Shown here: in pieces, positions 46,632 to 57,806 of the stretch
How positions within the stretch are numbered: position 1 is the stretch's first letter
Layout: the number at the start of each line of letters is the position of its first letter
DNA from: Symsagittifera roscoffensis
Lineage: Eukaryota > Xenacoelomorpha > Acoela > Convolutidae
Direction: 5' to 3'
Length of the DNA stretch: 64,000 nt
Assembly: GCF_963678635.1 (NCBI RefSeq)
Contig: NC_087063.1
Span: 14,823,006 to 14,887,005, forward strand
Position numbers and translations under genes: made by a program
The notes under the pieces: generated by a model
Databases searched by the model: none
What the model was told of the DNA's origin: nothing
Seen by the model: only the letters and a program-made list of their open reading frames with translations

Positions 46632-47974
46632 TTAGAATTTACATGTGTATGATAATCCTGAGTATGGGTTATAAAATGCGATGTAACCAATTGTCTTTTT
46701 GGTATATCTGTCGTATTTATATATTACTTCAGTTGTTATAAATGGTGATGGTAGCGATTGAGCTGTTATATTGGGTGGGTTTAGTGGGTAAGGATGTTGA
46801 ACAATATTATTTAATTTAATCGTGATTTCGAATTTTAATTGGAGACTATTTTGTTGGAGTATTAGGATGTTATGTTCACGAATGTCTTCGTAGATATCTT
46901 GTCTATAATGTAGTCTATTGAGTGCCCAACTGTGGAGTCGGTTACTTTCTTGATGTTGTCAAAATAATGGTGTGGGTGCTGTGAATGTATTCCAATCGAA
47001 TCTTAAAGGGGTATTTGTTGATGATTGTGCTCGATATCTAGCGTCGAGGGTATTTGGAAAATTTAAAGGGAAAGGTGTCGGTGAAATTTGGCTTAATGAT
47101 GGTGTTGATGGTAGCGATAATGTTTCTGGTAGTGATGATGATGTTGTTGTATCCGTAGAAATATCTATTGGGTCGTTTACTTAGTTTGGTTCTCCTTGTG
47201 TAAATGAGTGCGTTGTCCAATATGGTAGTCGTGTTGTGAGATTGGGGGGGGGGGGGGGGGGGTTAAAGGGATTTTCACGTATTTGTTCGGATGTCGGTGT
47301 TGAACCTAAGTAATCTGAGGGTATACTTGAGGTGCTACGTTGTGAAAGGAGTGTGGGAGTTTCTGGAAATGTACTATTTGGGTTTTCTGGAGTAATTGGT
47401 GTTGGTGATTGGGGTATGTCAAAATGAACTCGGGGGGTTTGAATTTTCAATTTCGTCGTGGATGTATAATTTGTCTATTTATTTCTACTGTATTTTGGTT
47501 TTGACTAATGTTTCTTCTTCTACTTAATTCTTGTGGTAATGTTGGGTACAATTTATATGTTGGTTCGCTTAGTGGTGCCTGTCGCTGAACTGGTTCTAAT
47601 GGTTCAGATAAGCAAACGTGTCGATCTTCAAAAATGTATGGGTTATCTTGGAAAGAAATTTGTGTGGATGTTTGGGGGTTTTGGGTAGTTGTAGGTATTG
47701 TTGGGTTTTCTTGGGATGATGTCGGTGAAGACTGATTCTGAGATTGTTGGTTAGCAGTTTTTGAAAGTATTTTGATTGATTTTTTCTATTGGAAAATTTT
47801 ATGTTTATTGTAGTATTCTTCAATGAAAAGAATTAAAAGGATTGTTGCTAAAGCGAATTTGATTATTGCCTTTTTTATACATTTGCACATTGTCAATATT
47901 AGGGATGATAAAAATGTTTCAAAATTTACAAATAGTAAAAAAATATCTGTTCTACTAAAAATTGTTCGTATCAT
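46632..47974 (-). pseudogene. ORF-A: membrane-anchored Pro/Thr-rich unknown protein between pol and env, broken
   Basis: Starts with a short N-terminal region and a hydrophobic helix (IIKFALATILLILFIEEYY), fitting a type II or signal-anchor protein. A long Gln/Pro/Thr/Ser-rich stalk follows, then a ~150-residue C-terminal part that looks folded (ARYRAQSSTNTPLRFDW, YIAFYNPYSGLSYTCKF). It ends immediately before the env-like frame. Lesions are a frame change near 47790 and in-frame stops near 47450, 47180 and 46960, so it was recognised only by following one frame across them. It could be a second glycoprotein, such as an attachment protein. No homology known to me. Confidence 0.6.
47244..47262 (+). 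repeat. G19 homopolymer (poly-Pro codons on -)
   Basis: Run of 19 G on +, read on - as a proline tract inside ORF-A. It probably expanded by slippage, and its length may be mis-sequenced. Confidence 0.9.
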
Positions 47975-48952
47975 TTAAATAAACTTTGGGTTATCGTACC
48001 TGTGAATATGGTCAATGATTTGGGAAAGTTGGAGATATGTTTCAAATAGGGAGTAGAATATTTATAAAATGTTGCAAAAAATGATTAAAATTATTATAAA
48101 AGCTTCAAAGGTATCAAATAGAAATATGAATAAAAGTTTAAGTATTATGAAAAAGTTTATCAAAATGTTGAAAATTGTATTTTTAAAGATATGGACTGAT
48201 TGAGAGAAGAGCATTTAAGAAATGATTTCTTGGTCGAATATTTTTTGTTGTTTGAGGCGAGATTCAAGTGTGGTCGAGTTATTTATTGGTTTTTTTGACA
48301 AGTGGGTTGAGTTTTGTGAAAAATTGTTGGAGGCTAATTTTATGGTGTTTGGGAGGTCTTCTCTGCTTTATTTTTATTTGTCAGATGATCTGGGGTATTT
48401 TTGAGATTTTTGTACTTAAGGCTAAATGATTATGGTCTTTTTTTACTTTAGGCTAATTTGTTATTTTTGGTTGGAGGGTTTTTGAGGTCTGAGTTGGGAA
48501 AATATTGTTGATCTTTGCGTTATTAGATAGGGGAGGGTTGTAATATTATGGTGGTATTTTTTTTAGTTGTCAAGTTTTAGAGAGTTGCTTATTTTTGACC
48601 TGGAGGTTGTAAAGTTATAGTTATAGATATGCCTGGAGTTTAATATCTTTCGGCTAATAGGTTGTTGTTATAGATATAGAAGGTGACGGATTTAAGTGAA
48701 TCCTATTGGCTGAATTTGAACTAGAATTGTTGCGTGTTTGTCGGCATAATATTTGAAAAATGAAAGTTCAAAATGATCCAGAGGTGCAAAGATTATTAAT
48801 TTTTAAAATCAAAGTTGTTTTTGAAATTCAACTTTCTTTAGTATTTTAGATTGTGGGATGAATGTTTTGTAGTTTTTACGTGGTTGATTTCTAAATCGTG
48901 ATAATTCTCTATGTTCTGATTTTTCTACTTTTTTGTGGTAAAATTTTTTCTA
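47975..48952 (-). other. Spacer between pol and ORF-A in copy L
   Basis: About 1 kb, AT-rich on both strands. The only longish frame (48222-48404, +) runs against the element's transcription and looks random. It may contain a splice acceptor or promoter for the downstream genes; none can be assigned. Confidence 0.45.
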
Positions 48953-51900
48953 TCATTTTCCTATTTTTTTTTCTTTTTGAGGTATTTTTTGATCTGGTGT
49001 TTTTGTATTGCTTTGAATTGTAGTTGGTTTTGTATTTTGTTTTTCATGATGAATGTTGTGTTGTTCATCTATTTCTTTTTCTGTATGTGGATGATTTTGA
49101 ATAAATTTTAAACCCGTGAAAGAATATAATTGAGTTAATTCGCGTAGTGCATACTCTTTTGGGTAGTAGGGCAATAGATTGTTTCGATGTTGAACAATTT
49201 CTTTTTGATTTGAATCGGTGAGTTTATACGTTACGTCAGTGGGTTTGGCAATTATTTGGTATGGTCCTTTTCGAAGGGGTTGCAATTTGTTAGAAATTCC
49301 TTTTTGTGTATTAAAGTTAGGTATTAGGACAAATGTTCCAATTTTTAAGTCTGTGGCTGGTGTAAAACGTGAATTAATTTGGTCGTTAATATTTTGCCTT
49401 TGTAACAATTTTTTTGTTATTTTTTGGTAAATTTCATTGTGTTTTTTATCTCTATTTAAAATCCATTCGGTGTGTGTGCCGGAAGCTAATTTAAGGATTT
49501 GTGGGTGATAAAAATGATCTTCATCATGTTTGTGTAAAGGTAGGTTATAACAAATTGAATCTTTATTTGGTTGGCAATAACCTTGTGCATTTTTATGAGA
49601 ATTTGCTGTAAACATAATTGGTTTACGTGGCTTTTGATTAAAAACCATTTCGTATGGTGACATTCCTAGAGTTGTCGTGATTTGTGATTTATATGCTAAG
49701 GGAAATAATTTTACATCTGCTGACCATTCTGTGAATTTTGTATCATTTCCATTTATGATACATCGGAGATATTCTTGTAGTGAACGGTTCATACCTTCGA
49801 CTAAACCGTTTGTCCAAGGTGCATGAGATGTACGTGGTTTATGTTTGATGTTGTATAAGTGGCATAGTGTTATGATTTCATTATTTATGAATTCTGTACC
49901 GTTGTCTGTAACTAAGATTTCGGGTAATCCGAATTTAGCTATCCAGTGTCCATAAAGTGTTGTGTAAGCATAATAAGCATTACAATGTGGTACCGGGTTG
50001 AGTGCTACATAATGTGTAAATGCGTCAACCATTACCATAACGTACGAGTTTCCTTCTGAGGATGGTGAAATGGGTCCTTTTGTATCAAATGAAATGCGAT
50101 GGTTAAAATATAAACTTTGTCCTTTAAAATCTTGTTTTTGTGCTATTTGTTTTTGATTTGGATAAGGTTTATTTAGTTGACATACTATACAATCGTTGCA
50201 TAATACTTTTATCCAAATTGGTGCATTTGGGAAATAAAAATTTTGTGTAAAGTTTGAGTATGTTTTCTCTGATCCGGAGTGTCCTTTAGTATTTTGTGTA
50301 TGTGAGATGTTGAAAGCTATTAATATCATACTTAAAGGAAGACAGGGAACTTTAGAATCATTTAATTGATATTCTAAAAGATCTGTATTTTCATTAATTG
50401 CTGTGTTATTAAATTTTCGGAAATATCGGAGGAGTGTTTTATTTCCTAGAATTGTGGTATCTGCTTTTACGGGCTTAGTTTTGTATTTGTGCCATGATTT
50501 TAGTTGTCTAATTACTGAGTCGAGATTTTGATATTGTTTTAAAAGTTCAAGTGTAATTTTATCTGTTGGGGGGAGAAAAAAATTTTCAATTTCCAGTTTT
50601 GATAAGGGAATTGTGTCAATTAGGCCATGGAGGTCAAAAACTTGATTTATTGTGTATTTTGAATCATTTGTCTGTGGTCCTGATAAATTTATTTTATCAG
50701 TTAGATTTTCTTTTTCAATTAATGGAAAAGGGTCTTTTTTATGCGGGTGTTGTTTTGTTCTTTTTTGTTGAGTGTTATTTTTTATCCACTGTGAGTATGG
50801 GATTGGTTTAAAAGTTGATGTGCCTAGTAAGTCAACTTCGTAGTGACTATTCTGGCAATCTAAGTAGAGTGGAAAATGTTGTAGGTTATTTGTCTGTGAT
50901 TGATCAATATCAGTTTTTACTGCGTATTTGCATTCTAATCGGGGTGATGTTTCCTCTTTTGCGAGATAAAATTTAATATTTTGTGGTATTTCAACTGTAG
51001 CTTTTTGTGTGAGTAGTTCAGGTGGCGTATTTCTACTTAATGTATCTGGTAATGCAAAGTTTTTTCCTGCTGTCGAAACTATATGCAAGTTTGGAAATTT
51101 CATTAGAATTAGTTGAAATCTATAAGCTCTATGATTTGGATTGGACTTTTGTGTAAAGAGAAAAATAATTGGTTTGTGATCTGTGAATAGAACTGTTGGA
51201 TGTTTTGATCCAAGTATTAGAAATTCATATTCTGTAAGTGTATAAGTTATAGCTGTACATTCTCTCATTAGAGTTGAGAGTCGTAGCTCTGCTTGAGTGA
51301 ATAATCGGGAATTTGCTGATATAAGGTTCATTTTATTTGTAGTACTATGTGATTGTAGTAATGCTGCGCCGATGCCAAAATTTGAAGCATCGCACATTGC
51401 ATAGAATGGTTGGTTTGGATCTGGAATTGTGTTTGAAATTTATTCAGTTAAAAGTTTTTTAATTTCTTCAAATCGTGTTTGATGTTCACTGGTCCATTCA
51501 AAGTTTTTTTGTTGTCTGAGGATATTATAGAAGGGTCTTAAGTATAGTTGCATTTTCTAAACGTATTTGCTTAAGAAATTTAACATTCCAAGGAATTCTT
51601 GGATTTTCTTTTTGTTTGTTGGTGGCTGAAATTTTTGAATAGCATCAATGCGTGATTTTAATGGTGTGATAGTGTTTAGTTCAATATTATGTCCTGAAAA
51701 TTTAACTGGTGTTAGAAAGAAGTGTGATTTATTGGGAGCGGCCTTCAGATTTTCGTTCTGAAATATTTTATGATAGTGTTCCAAAACTGTAAACATTTCT
51801 TCTTTAGTTTGTGATTGCATAAAAAAATCGTCTAAATAGGTGATTGCGTTTTTCTTGAGTATTAATGGTCTAAAAATTTTACTCATAAAAGCTGAAAAAG

Positions 51901-52450
51901 CTGCTGGTCCTATGGATATTCCATAGAATAAGCGGTTAAATTCATATTGTTGATTTCCAATATCAAATTGTGTTAAAAGTCGTGATTGTTCATCTAGTGG
52001 CATTTGATTGTATGCACTATTAATATCTGCGGTTGTAAAGTATTTTCCATTTATCTTTGTTAAGATAACATGTATTGGTTCAATAGGCCAATTGCATTTT
52101 GATTCATCAATTAGTGAATTGAGATATCTAGCGTCTTCACTTTTTTCATCGGGTTTAATTACCGTGTTTATTTCGTTTACTTTTTGTGTAGTTTGTGTAG
52201 TATCGGTGGGTCCAATATAGTAATTGTGAAGGAGTTCCAATTGATTTTCATATATATGTGATGTAAAAGTTTGTTCATATATGACAGGTTCATAGTCGTT
52301 TTTGACTGATATCATATTTACTGAGATCGTATTTTCTGTATCACTTTCTGTATCTGATGATTCACAATGTATATGATTTAGTGGTATTTTGTGATTTTCT
52401 GCGTCATCAATACCTGGAGGGTCTGAAGTTGTTTCTTCATTTGTTTGCAC
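48953..52450 (-). pseudogene. pol: pol of copy L: partial reverse transcriptase, RNase H, integrase
   Basis: Continues in the gag frame. RT enters abruptly at RYLNSLIDESKCNWPIEPI and contains YLDD and the LNFLSKY connection. RNase H has CDASNFGIGAALL and TDHKP. Integrase has an HHCC zinc motif (GHSGSEKTY ... CNDCIVCQ) and the D,D-35-E core (FDTKGP, VTDNGTEF, GLVEGMN), then a C-terminal RKGPYQII segment and a basic tail. The frame 51397-48953 is intact over 814 codons. Two stops (51555-51557 TAG and about 51441 TAA) separate RT from RNase H. Retropepsin and the first RT motifs are missing by deletion near 52130. Confidence 0.88.
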
Positions 52451-55400
52451 TTGATTAATGTGTCTTTGATGTTTTGGTGTACTACTTCTGTATCGATGTC
52501 TAGAGTCAGGGTAACGGTTTTTATTCCTATGTGCAGACTGGGAATAATTTCTGTATCTATTATTGTAACTTGAGTTTCGATTTTGTGAATTATATCAAGA
52601 TCTATTATGGTAATTATCATTTGATCTGCGATAGTTTGATCTATTATATGAATTATTTCTTGATCGATTGTTCGGGTAATTCTGATTTCGATTGTTCGAA
52701 TAACTTCTATTTCTATTATGTGAATAGTTTCTATTTTTGTTGTATGATGAGTTTCGTGATTGATTATTGGAATAGTGTCTATTCCTTAGGTTTGATTGGG
52801 AACTGGATCCAGAAAAAAATGGTGTTGCATTGAAATTTGATCTTGAATAGTTATTTTGGTTATTTTGACTATTTGATCGGTTATAATTATTTTGTGGAGA
52901 ATTTCGTGTATTTCTTTGTTCTGGTGATCTTCCTCTATAACTTGAGTTATATGGTGATTGATTCCTTGTGTAATTAGTGTTGTTCGGAAGTGGTTTTCCT
53001 GAACTGTTTTTACTATATATATTTTTGTTCGGTAGGTTTTGATCTTTTTTCATGTATTGATAGAACGATTTATTTGGTTCTTTATGCTTTTGAGGTTTAT
53101 TCTGATTGTCTTGTTGTTTTTGTTTACATTCGGAGATACTGTGTCCCTATCGTCGGCAATAATTACACTATTTTTTGAAGGATGGTTTGCCTTTAAAATT
53201 TGGGTGTTTTTCATAGATATTCAGTATTTCAATGATTTTCTCAATTAAGTCTGTATCTGATTCCTGTATGTTATTTATATGTGTAGTGTTTGTTTCAATT
53301 CGATTAACATATTGTAGTTTTAGGTTTTCTGTTTCTTCGAGTTTCATTGTGATTTTTGCTTGTTCTAGTTTATCTACTAGTTTTCGAAAATCTAAATCTG
53401 GTTCTCGAATTGAAGAAGGATGAGATGCTCTCTTTTTTATTGCTATTTTCCTTAATTGAGGCGTTAAGGTCATCATTAAAATTTCTGTCATTTTTGTGTT
53501 TTTATAGTCATGTGTATTAAGTGAATATGCTTTTCGAACTAGTGTTTCGATACGTACTGCTAATTGTTTGATAGTTTCATTTTGTAATCTGCGAATTTCA
53601 TTACATAAAACTCTTTGGTGTTGTATGTTTCTGTCAGAATCAAACATTTTTGAAAATTTTTGTGTGAATCTTTTCCAATCTGATTTTATTTCTATAGGTA
53701 ATACTGAAAACCATTTTTGAGCTGCGTCATCTAGGGTTGTTTGTATTAATGCTGTTAGTCTATGTATCCATTTTTGATGTAGTGGCGTATTAATTGGTTC
53801 AGGTCCTATGTTTAAAATTAAATTTGCTGTTACTGCATTTAGATAATCTTCTACAGAATATTCAGGGTCTGTTCCTGTGAATACCATCAGTGGTTTATTG
53901 GAAGTTATTGATGATCCACCCATGAGGTATGGATTCATTGTCATCTGTAGTGATTCTGCGGCATTTCGCATTTGTGAAAAACTTGAAAGTTGATTTTTTG
54001 TTATTTCGTAATGCTGAAGGTAATATGGAAGCGGTATTTCATTTTGCATTTGAGTTGGTTGATAAGAGTGCATTGACATTGGGTTTTGTGGTTGTATTGG
54101 TTGAAAAGATTGTGTATTAAATACGTTTTGTAGTTGCATTTGTTGTGGATTTTGTACATCTGTTAGGTTTTGTGGGTAAATTTTTATGTTTCGAGATGGT
54201 TGAGGTTGTCGTGGTCTTTGTGTGCGATATTCTTTAGTGTATGGTGCAAAAATATCTGGTTGGTGATAGTCGTCTTCATCAGATGACAAATAGTTTGTAT
54301 TATCTGCTGTATATTGATTATTTTTATTTTGCTGAGAGAATGGGTAATTTTCACTATAATCCTGTGTAGGTTGTGGATTATCTGGAAAATTTACTGAATT
54401 GGTTGATGTTTTCGGGAGATTCCAATAATTGGAACATGCGTGATTGAAATTTTGTGTTTTTTTTTCGAGGATGTTGGTTTGTTCTTAGTTTGTGAGCATA
54501 ATTATAATTGTGTTCTGCAAAGGTGTTTCCTTTTAATGGTTTTCGTGTTTTTGACGGTATTGTCATTGGTCTATTCGTTTGATAATCCATATGTGAATAT
54601 TTTGGAGCAACCGAAGGTTTAACGGTTGATTGTAAGGTTACTTGTGCCAATGATGTATTTGTATTTCTTGGTGTTGTCAAATTTGGGTGTATTGGTGAAA
54701 TACTTTGTTGTGTAGTTGTTGTTGTTTGGACGATTTCTTCATTTATGAGGTGTGATGGTGTTTGAATACCTTGTTGTGTAAGATTTCTAGTTCCATTAAG
54801 GTTTTCATTATGTATGACGGTCGAATTTAAACTGTTATTTCGCGTATCAGGTAAAAGTGTATTATAGTTTAATGGTGTTGCATCAATGGTTAATGGTACT
54901 ACTTTTACATAATCTCTGTGATAAGATATTGTACTTATTGCTTGACTTGAGATAGATTGTGGGATATTTATAAATGTAGGATGAGACCATTCAGGGTCCC
55001 AAACGTAGTCTGATTGTTCTGAAAGGACAGTGTCGTCATTTGTAATTTGAGGTCTGAAATTTTTTCTTGCTTGTGAAATTAAATCTAAATTGTGGGTGAA
55101 ACAATCTATTATAAACCATGCTAAAATCTTTTGTAAATCATGTTTAGTGTGTTGTGAAACATCATTTTAGTAAAATTTTTTAAAATTATGTAGAAATGTT
55201 AAAAATAATGCGATTTCATTTCGTACTTTTGTATGTTTGGATGTTTCAGTTGGTGAGATACTTCGAAATTCTGTTTTTTCTAATATAGATATATAAGTAT
55301 ATATTATTGCAAAAACTTCGTTAGTGAATATGGAGTTTGCTCTTTGTGAATTATGATATTGTTTGCTTTTGATATATTCTACGAGTACTTTTGAAAACTC

Positions 55401-55703
55401 TAATTCAATATCGTCTGTTTGAATTACATATTTGCGATGGACTGTATTGAGTGTGCTGAGTTCTATGGTATAGATTCCATATTGTTGTGTTGGATTACAT
55501 ATGTCTTTCAAATAATGTTCAACAATTTGTCTTTTGATTTTTACGTCTGGGAATTCTGCTTTGCATGGACTGATTCTGGGTTCAAACAAATTTACGAGTA
55601 AGTTCTTGCAAAAATCATGTTGACCTCTATCATTGGGTGAATCTATAAGAAAGGGGTAAACTGCTTCGTCATCTGGACTATCGTCACTTTGAGTGTGGCT
55701 CAT
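52451..55703 (-). pseudogene. gag: gag of copy L
   Basis: Starts MSHTQSDDSPDD. The N-terminal ~180 residues are followed by a frame change near 55170, then a Thr/Gln/Pro-rich linker, a capsid-like helical region (FTGTDPEYSVEDYLNAVTAN ... AQKWFSVLPIEI ... MLMTLTP type pattern, about 53900-53400) and a C-C-H-C zinc knuckle (about 53155-53115). A long Asn/Ser/Arg/Tyr-rich repeat tail runs into pol without a frame change. The knuckle has two nonsense codons (Trp before CNYC to TAG, Tyr to TAG). In copy R these positions read FKKWCNYCRRYGHSISEC. Gag would form the particle shell and package RNA. Confidence 0.88.
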
Positions 55704-55758
55704 TTTTTCGCTTGATGAATATTAATATATAACTATCGATGTGTCTAATTGGTTGATT

Positions 55759-56145
55759 TCAATTATACAAGTGTACTGGTTTGTGTTTGTATTGCTTTTT
55801 TATTCTCCTTTTTCCTCTTTTTGATGAATTTGAAGTTGTTTCTGAGTCGGAAAAATATAATTGATCGTGAATGGGACAATTTTTATCAATTGATTCTTTT
55901 AATTGGTAGAGTTCATCTAAACTGCTGGCTGCTGATTCAGAAAATGCGTTTCTACTTTTTGAAAATCTTTTTCGTGTGATTTGTCTTTGTTTGTTTATAA
56001 TTTTTCTTTTTATTGTTTGTCGTTTTGTTCTAATGTATCCAACTGTTTGTGTATGAGGGGTGATTACAAGATCGTATTTTTTGTTATCTATTTCACAGTT
56101 GTGTAAAACGATTGTTTGTTTTTTTCCTAAATTTTTGAATTACAT
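55759..56145 (-). pseudogene. ORF0 of copy L: basic pre-gag protein with early stop
   Basis: A 128-codon frame ending 55 bp before the gag ATG. Codon 2 is TAA where copy R has TCA; otherwise the frame is open. The product would be Lys/Arg-rich (RKRFSKSRNAF) with an acidic Ser patch (SDSETTSNSSKRGKR). Conserved in copy R at the protein level, which is why I treat it as a real gene. No family recognised; nuclear or RNA binding is possible from charge. Confidence 0.6.
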
Positions 56146-57143
56146 AAGGTTTAGGATGAGGGATGCAAGAAGTTGTTAGTTATTTCTATTTCCTTAGACT
56201 GTTAGTCCTTACGATTTTTTGGTTAGCTTAACCTGGGTCTTTTTGTTTAGGGTTGGAGAGAAAAGTATATCGATTCCGGAGAATGATTTTCTACTTTCTC
56301 GTGGCTAGTCTAAGCTAAGGTGTTAACTTACTTAATCTTACTTAGGGGTAATGATTGTGTTCAAGGTTTGGAGAATAGTAAATCGATCCACAAGGTTCAG
56401 GTATAATTAGAACGCAAGTAGTTCGTTAGATACTATTTTAAACTTACTAAGTCTAAGATCTATCCTGGGTCTGGTAAGAGGAGGGTTCAAGTGAAGGATG
56501 AATAACCGAAGTTCTTCACTGTTTATCTTAATTTGAATGGTTAGTTTTATTTAAAAATTTTTATTAGTCCTGGGTCTTTCGGAAGGGTTGGATAGTGAAT
56601 CGACGTTTGAGGTCGTTAGACACTTGCTAAGTGGGTGGGGGAGAACAAAATTGTTCTGTTGAACCAAGGATGGGCCTTGATGATCAGGTTTTAAATTTAT
56701 TGAGATAGAAAATTTATTAAGATCCAAGGTTAAGCCTTGATGATCAGATTTTTTTAAAATTAAGTGAATTTAAGTTTAAAATGAAATTTGAATTTATTGA
56801 ATAAAAGATTTAGTTCTTTAATGATATAAGTGAGCTTATGATTGCTGTTATTTTTAGGTGATGGAGCCGGGACAACGAATGATTTATGATTACTAACAAT
56901 TTATTGTCATGCTACTAACTTTTATTTTTATTTTCAAATAAATATTTTTCAAATATGTTTTATATAATACTGCAGAAATTAAGGAAACGATCTGAGATCT
57001 TTTTATCAATCCTTATTGTTCATTAAAATTTTTGTTTAGCGCCTGAAATGATCATGAAGATTGACTTCAAAATTTTATGTTTGCAAATGAAAATCTAAAT
57101 TCATTGCTAATAAGATTCTAAATATAAAAGTTTGTGTTGGCTT

Positions 57144-57308
57144 TTACCGTACGATCATAAAACTATTTGGTAAATTTCTACTTTGTCGTATGTCGTCTCT
57201 TGTTCGAGGTCTTCTTCCAATTCCGGGTAGTTCTGTTATCATTCGGATTATCGGCTCTGATCTATTGAGTCGTAGAGACATTTCGATTAAATTATTATCG
57301 TATAACAT
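57144..57308 (-). CDS. Leader small ORF of copy L (54 aa)
   Basis: Starts MLYDNNLIEMSLRLNRSE about 70 bp after the primer-binding site and contains ITELPGIGRRPRT. The frame also exists in copy R with mostly conservative differences, where it continues further. It could be an upstream ORF or the first exon of a spliced message: CGGTAAAA at its end is a fair donor in this copy. Function unknown. Confidence 0.4.
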   Translation of the reverse strand: MLYDNNLIEMSLRLNRSEPIIRMITELPGIGRRPRTRDDIRQSRNLPNSFMIVR

Positions 57309-57376
57309 TTTAAAAATGTTTTGTCTAAATTCTAATCTATTTTTTGGTTAATTCTAAGCTATTAAGGTCTTATTCG

Positions 57377-57394
57377 AGACTTATGGTCGCACCA
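57377..57394 (-). other. Primer-binding site of copy L
   Basis: TGGTGCGACCATAAGTCT lies 2 nt after the 5' LTR and is identical in copy R. Starting with TGG, it would pair with a tRNA 3' end GGTCGCACCA; I cannot assign the tRNA. Confidence 0.75.
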
Positions 57395-57396
57395 GA

Positions 57397-57806
57397 TGAG
57401 TTAAGATCAATGTGGTTAACTCATAGAGTAATTTCAGATAGGGTACACCGTCTGCTCGTCACGCTATCTTATTTTCGGCCGGATAGATTCGTGCAACTTC
57501 TTAGTCTAATAACGATCCTAATCTTACTCTTATACTTTCTAGTCTCAGAGTGTTTAACTAGTCTCTGCTAGGCTCAATAGATCTAGGGTATACTGGTTTG
57601 TTGCGGCTGCTGAAGTTCTCTTGGAGAGACAACTAATTTCTAAGTTAAATTCAAATCTCTCTGGTGCTGAAACTACAAGTAGTTTCAGCACTTACAAATA
57701 AGTGGGTTGTTAGTTAGATGGATTATGATTGGTTAATATTAAATATCTTACAGTGGTAAAACATTTAATTTATCCAATTATAAAATGTAGTTTAGATCAG
57801 GTTCCA
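57397..57806 (-). repeat. 5' LTR of copy L (410 bp)
   Basis: TG...CA termini; same length as the other two LTRs in the window. It includes a GTGCTGAAA...TTTCAGCAC inverted repeat (about 57661-57691). Confidence 0.93.

Larger units (their letters stand above)
40181..57806 (-). mobile_element. 17.6-kb Ty3-like endogenous retrovirus with env and accessory ORFs (copy L)
   Basis: Complete insertion: 410-bp LTRs at both ends (TGGAACC...TAACTCA on -), flanked by the 4-bp target duplication ATAG (40177-40180 and 57807-57810). Gene order on - is leader ORF, ORF0, gag-pol in one frame, ORF-A, env-like, ORF-B, then a non-coding 3' region. The RT box YLDD, RNase H, HHCC and DDE integrase identify a Ty3-like (Metaviridae-type) polymerase. 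LTRs differ at several percent of positions by eye, and each long gene has stops or shifts, so this copy is defective. At 17.6 kb it is about two to three times the usual Ty3 element length. Confidence 0.93.

Noticed and set aside
52531..53248. Several hydrophobic, Tyr/Phe-rich frames on + in copy L, and their counterparts on - in copy R (62652-63535)
   Set aside because: Antisense shadows of the Asn/Ser/Arg-rich and Lys-rich gag sequence, which reads as Phe/Tyr/Leu on the other strand.
55749..55979. Membrane-protein-like frame on + opposite ORF0 (and 60102-60332 on - in copy R)
   Set aside because: Antisense of the Lys-rich ORF0; no independent support.
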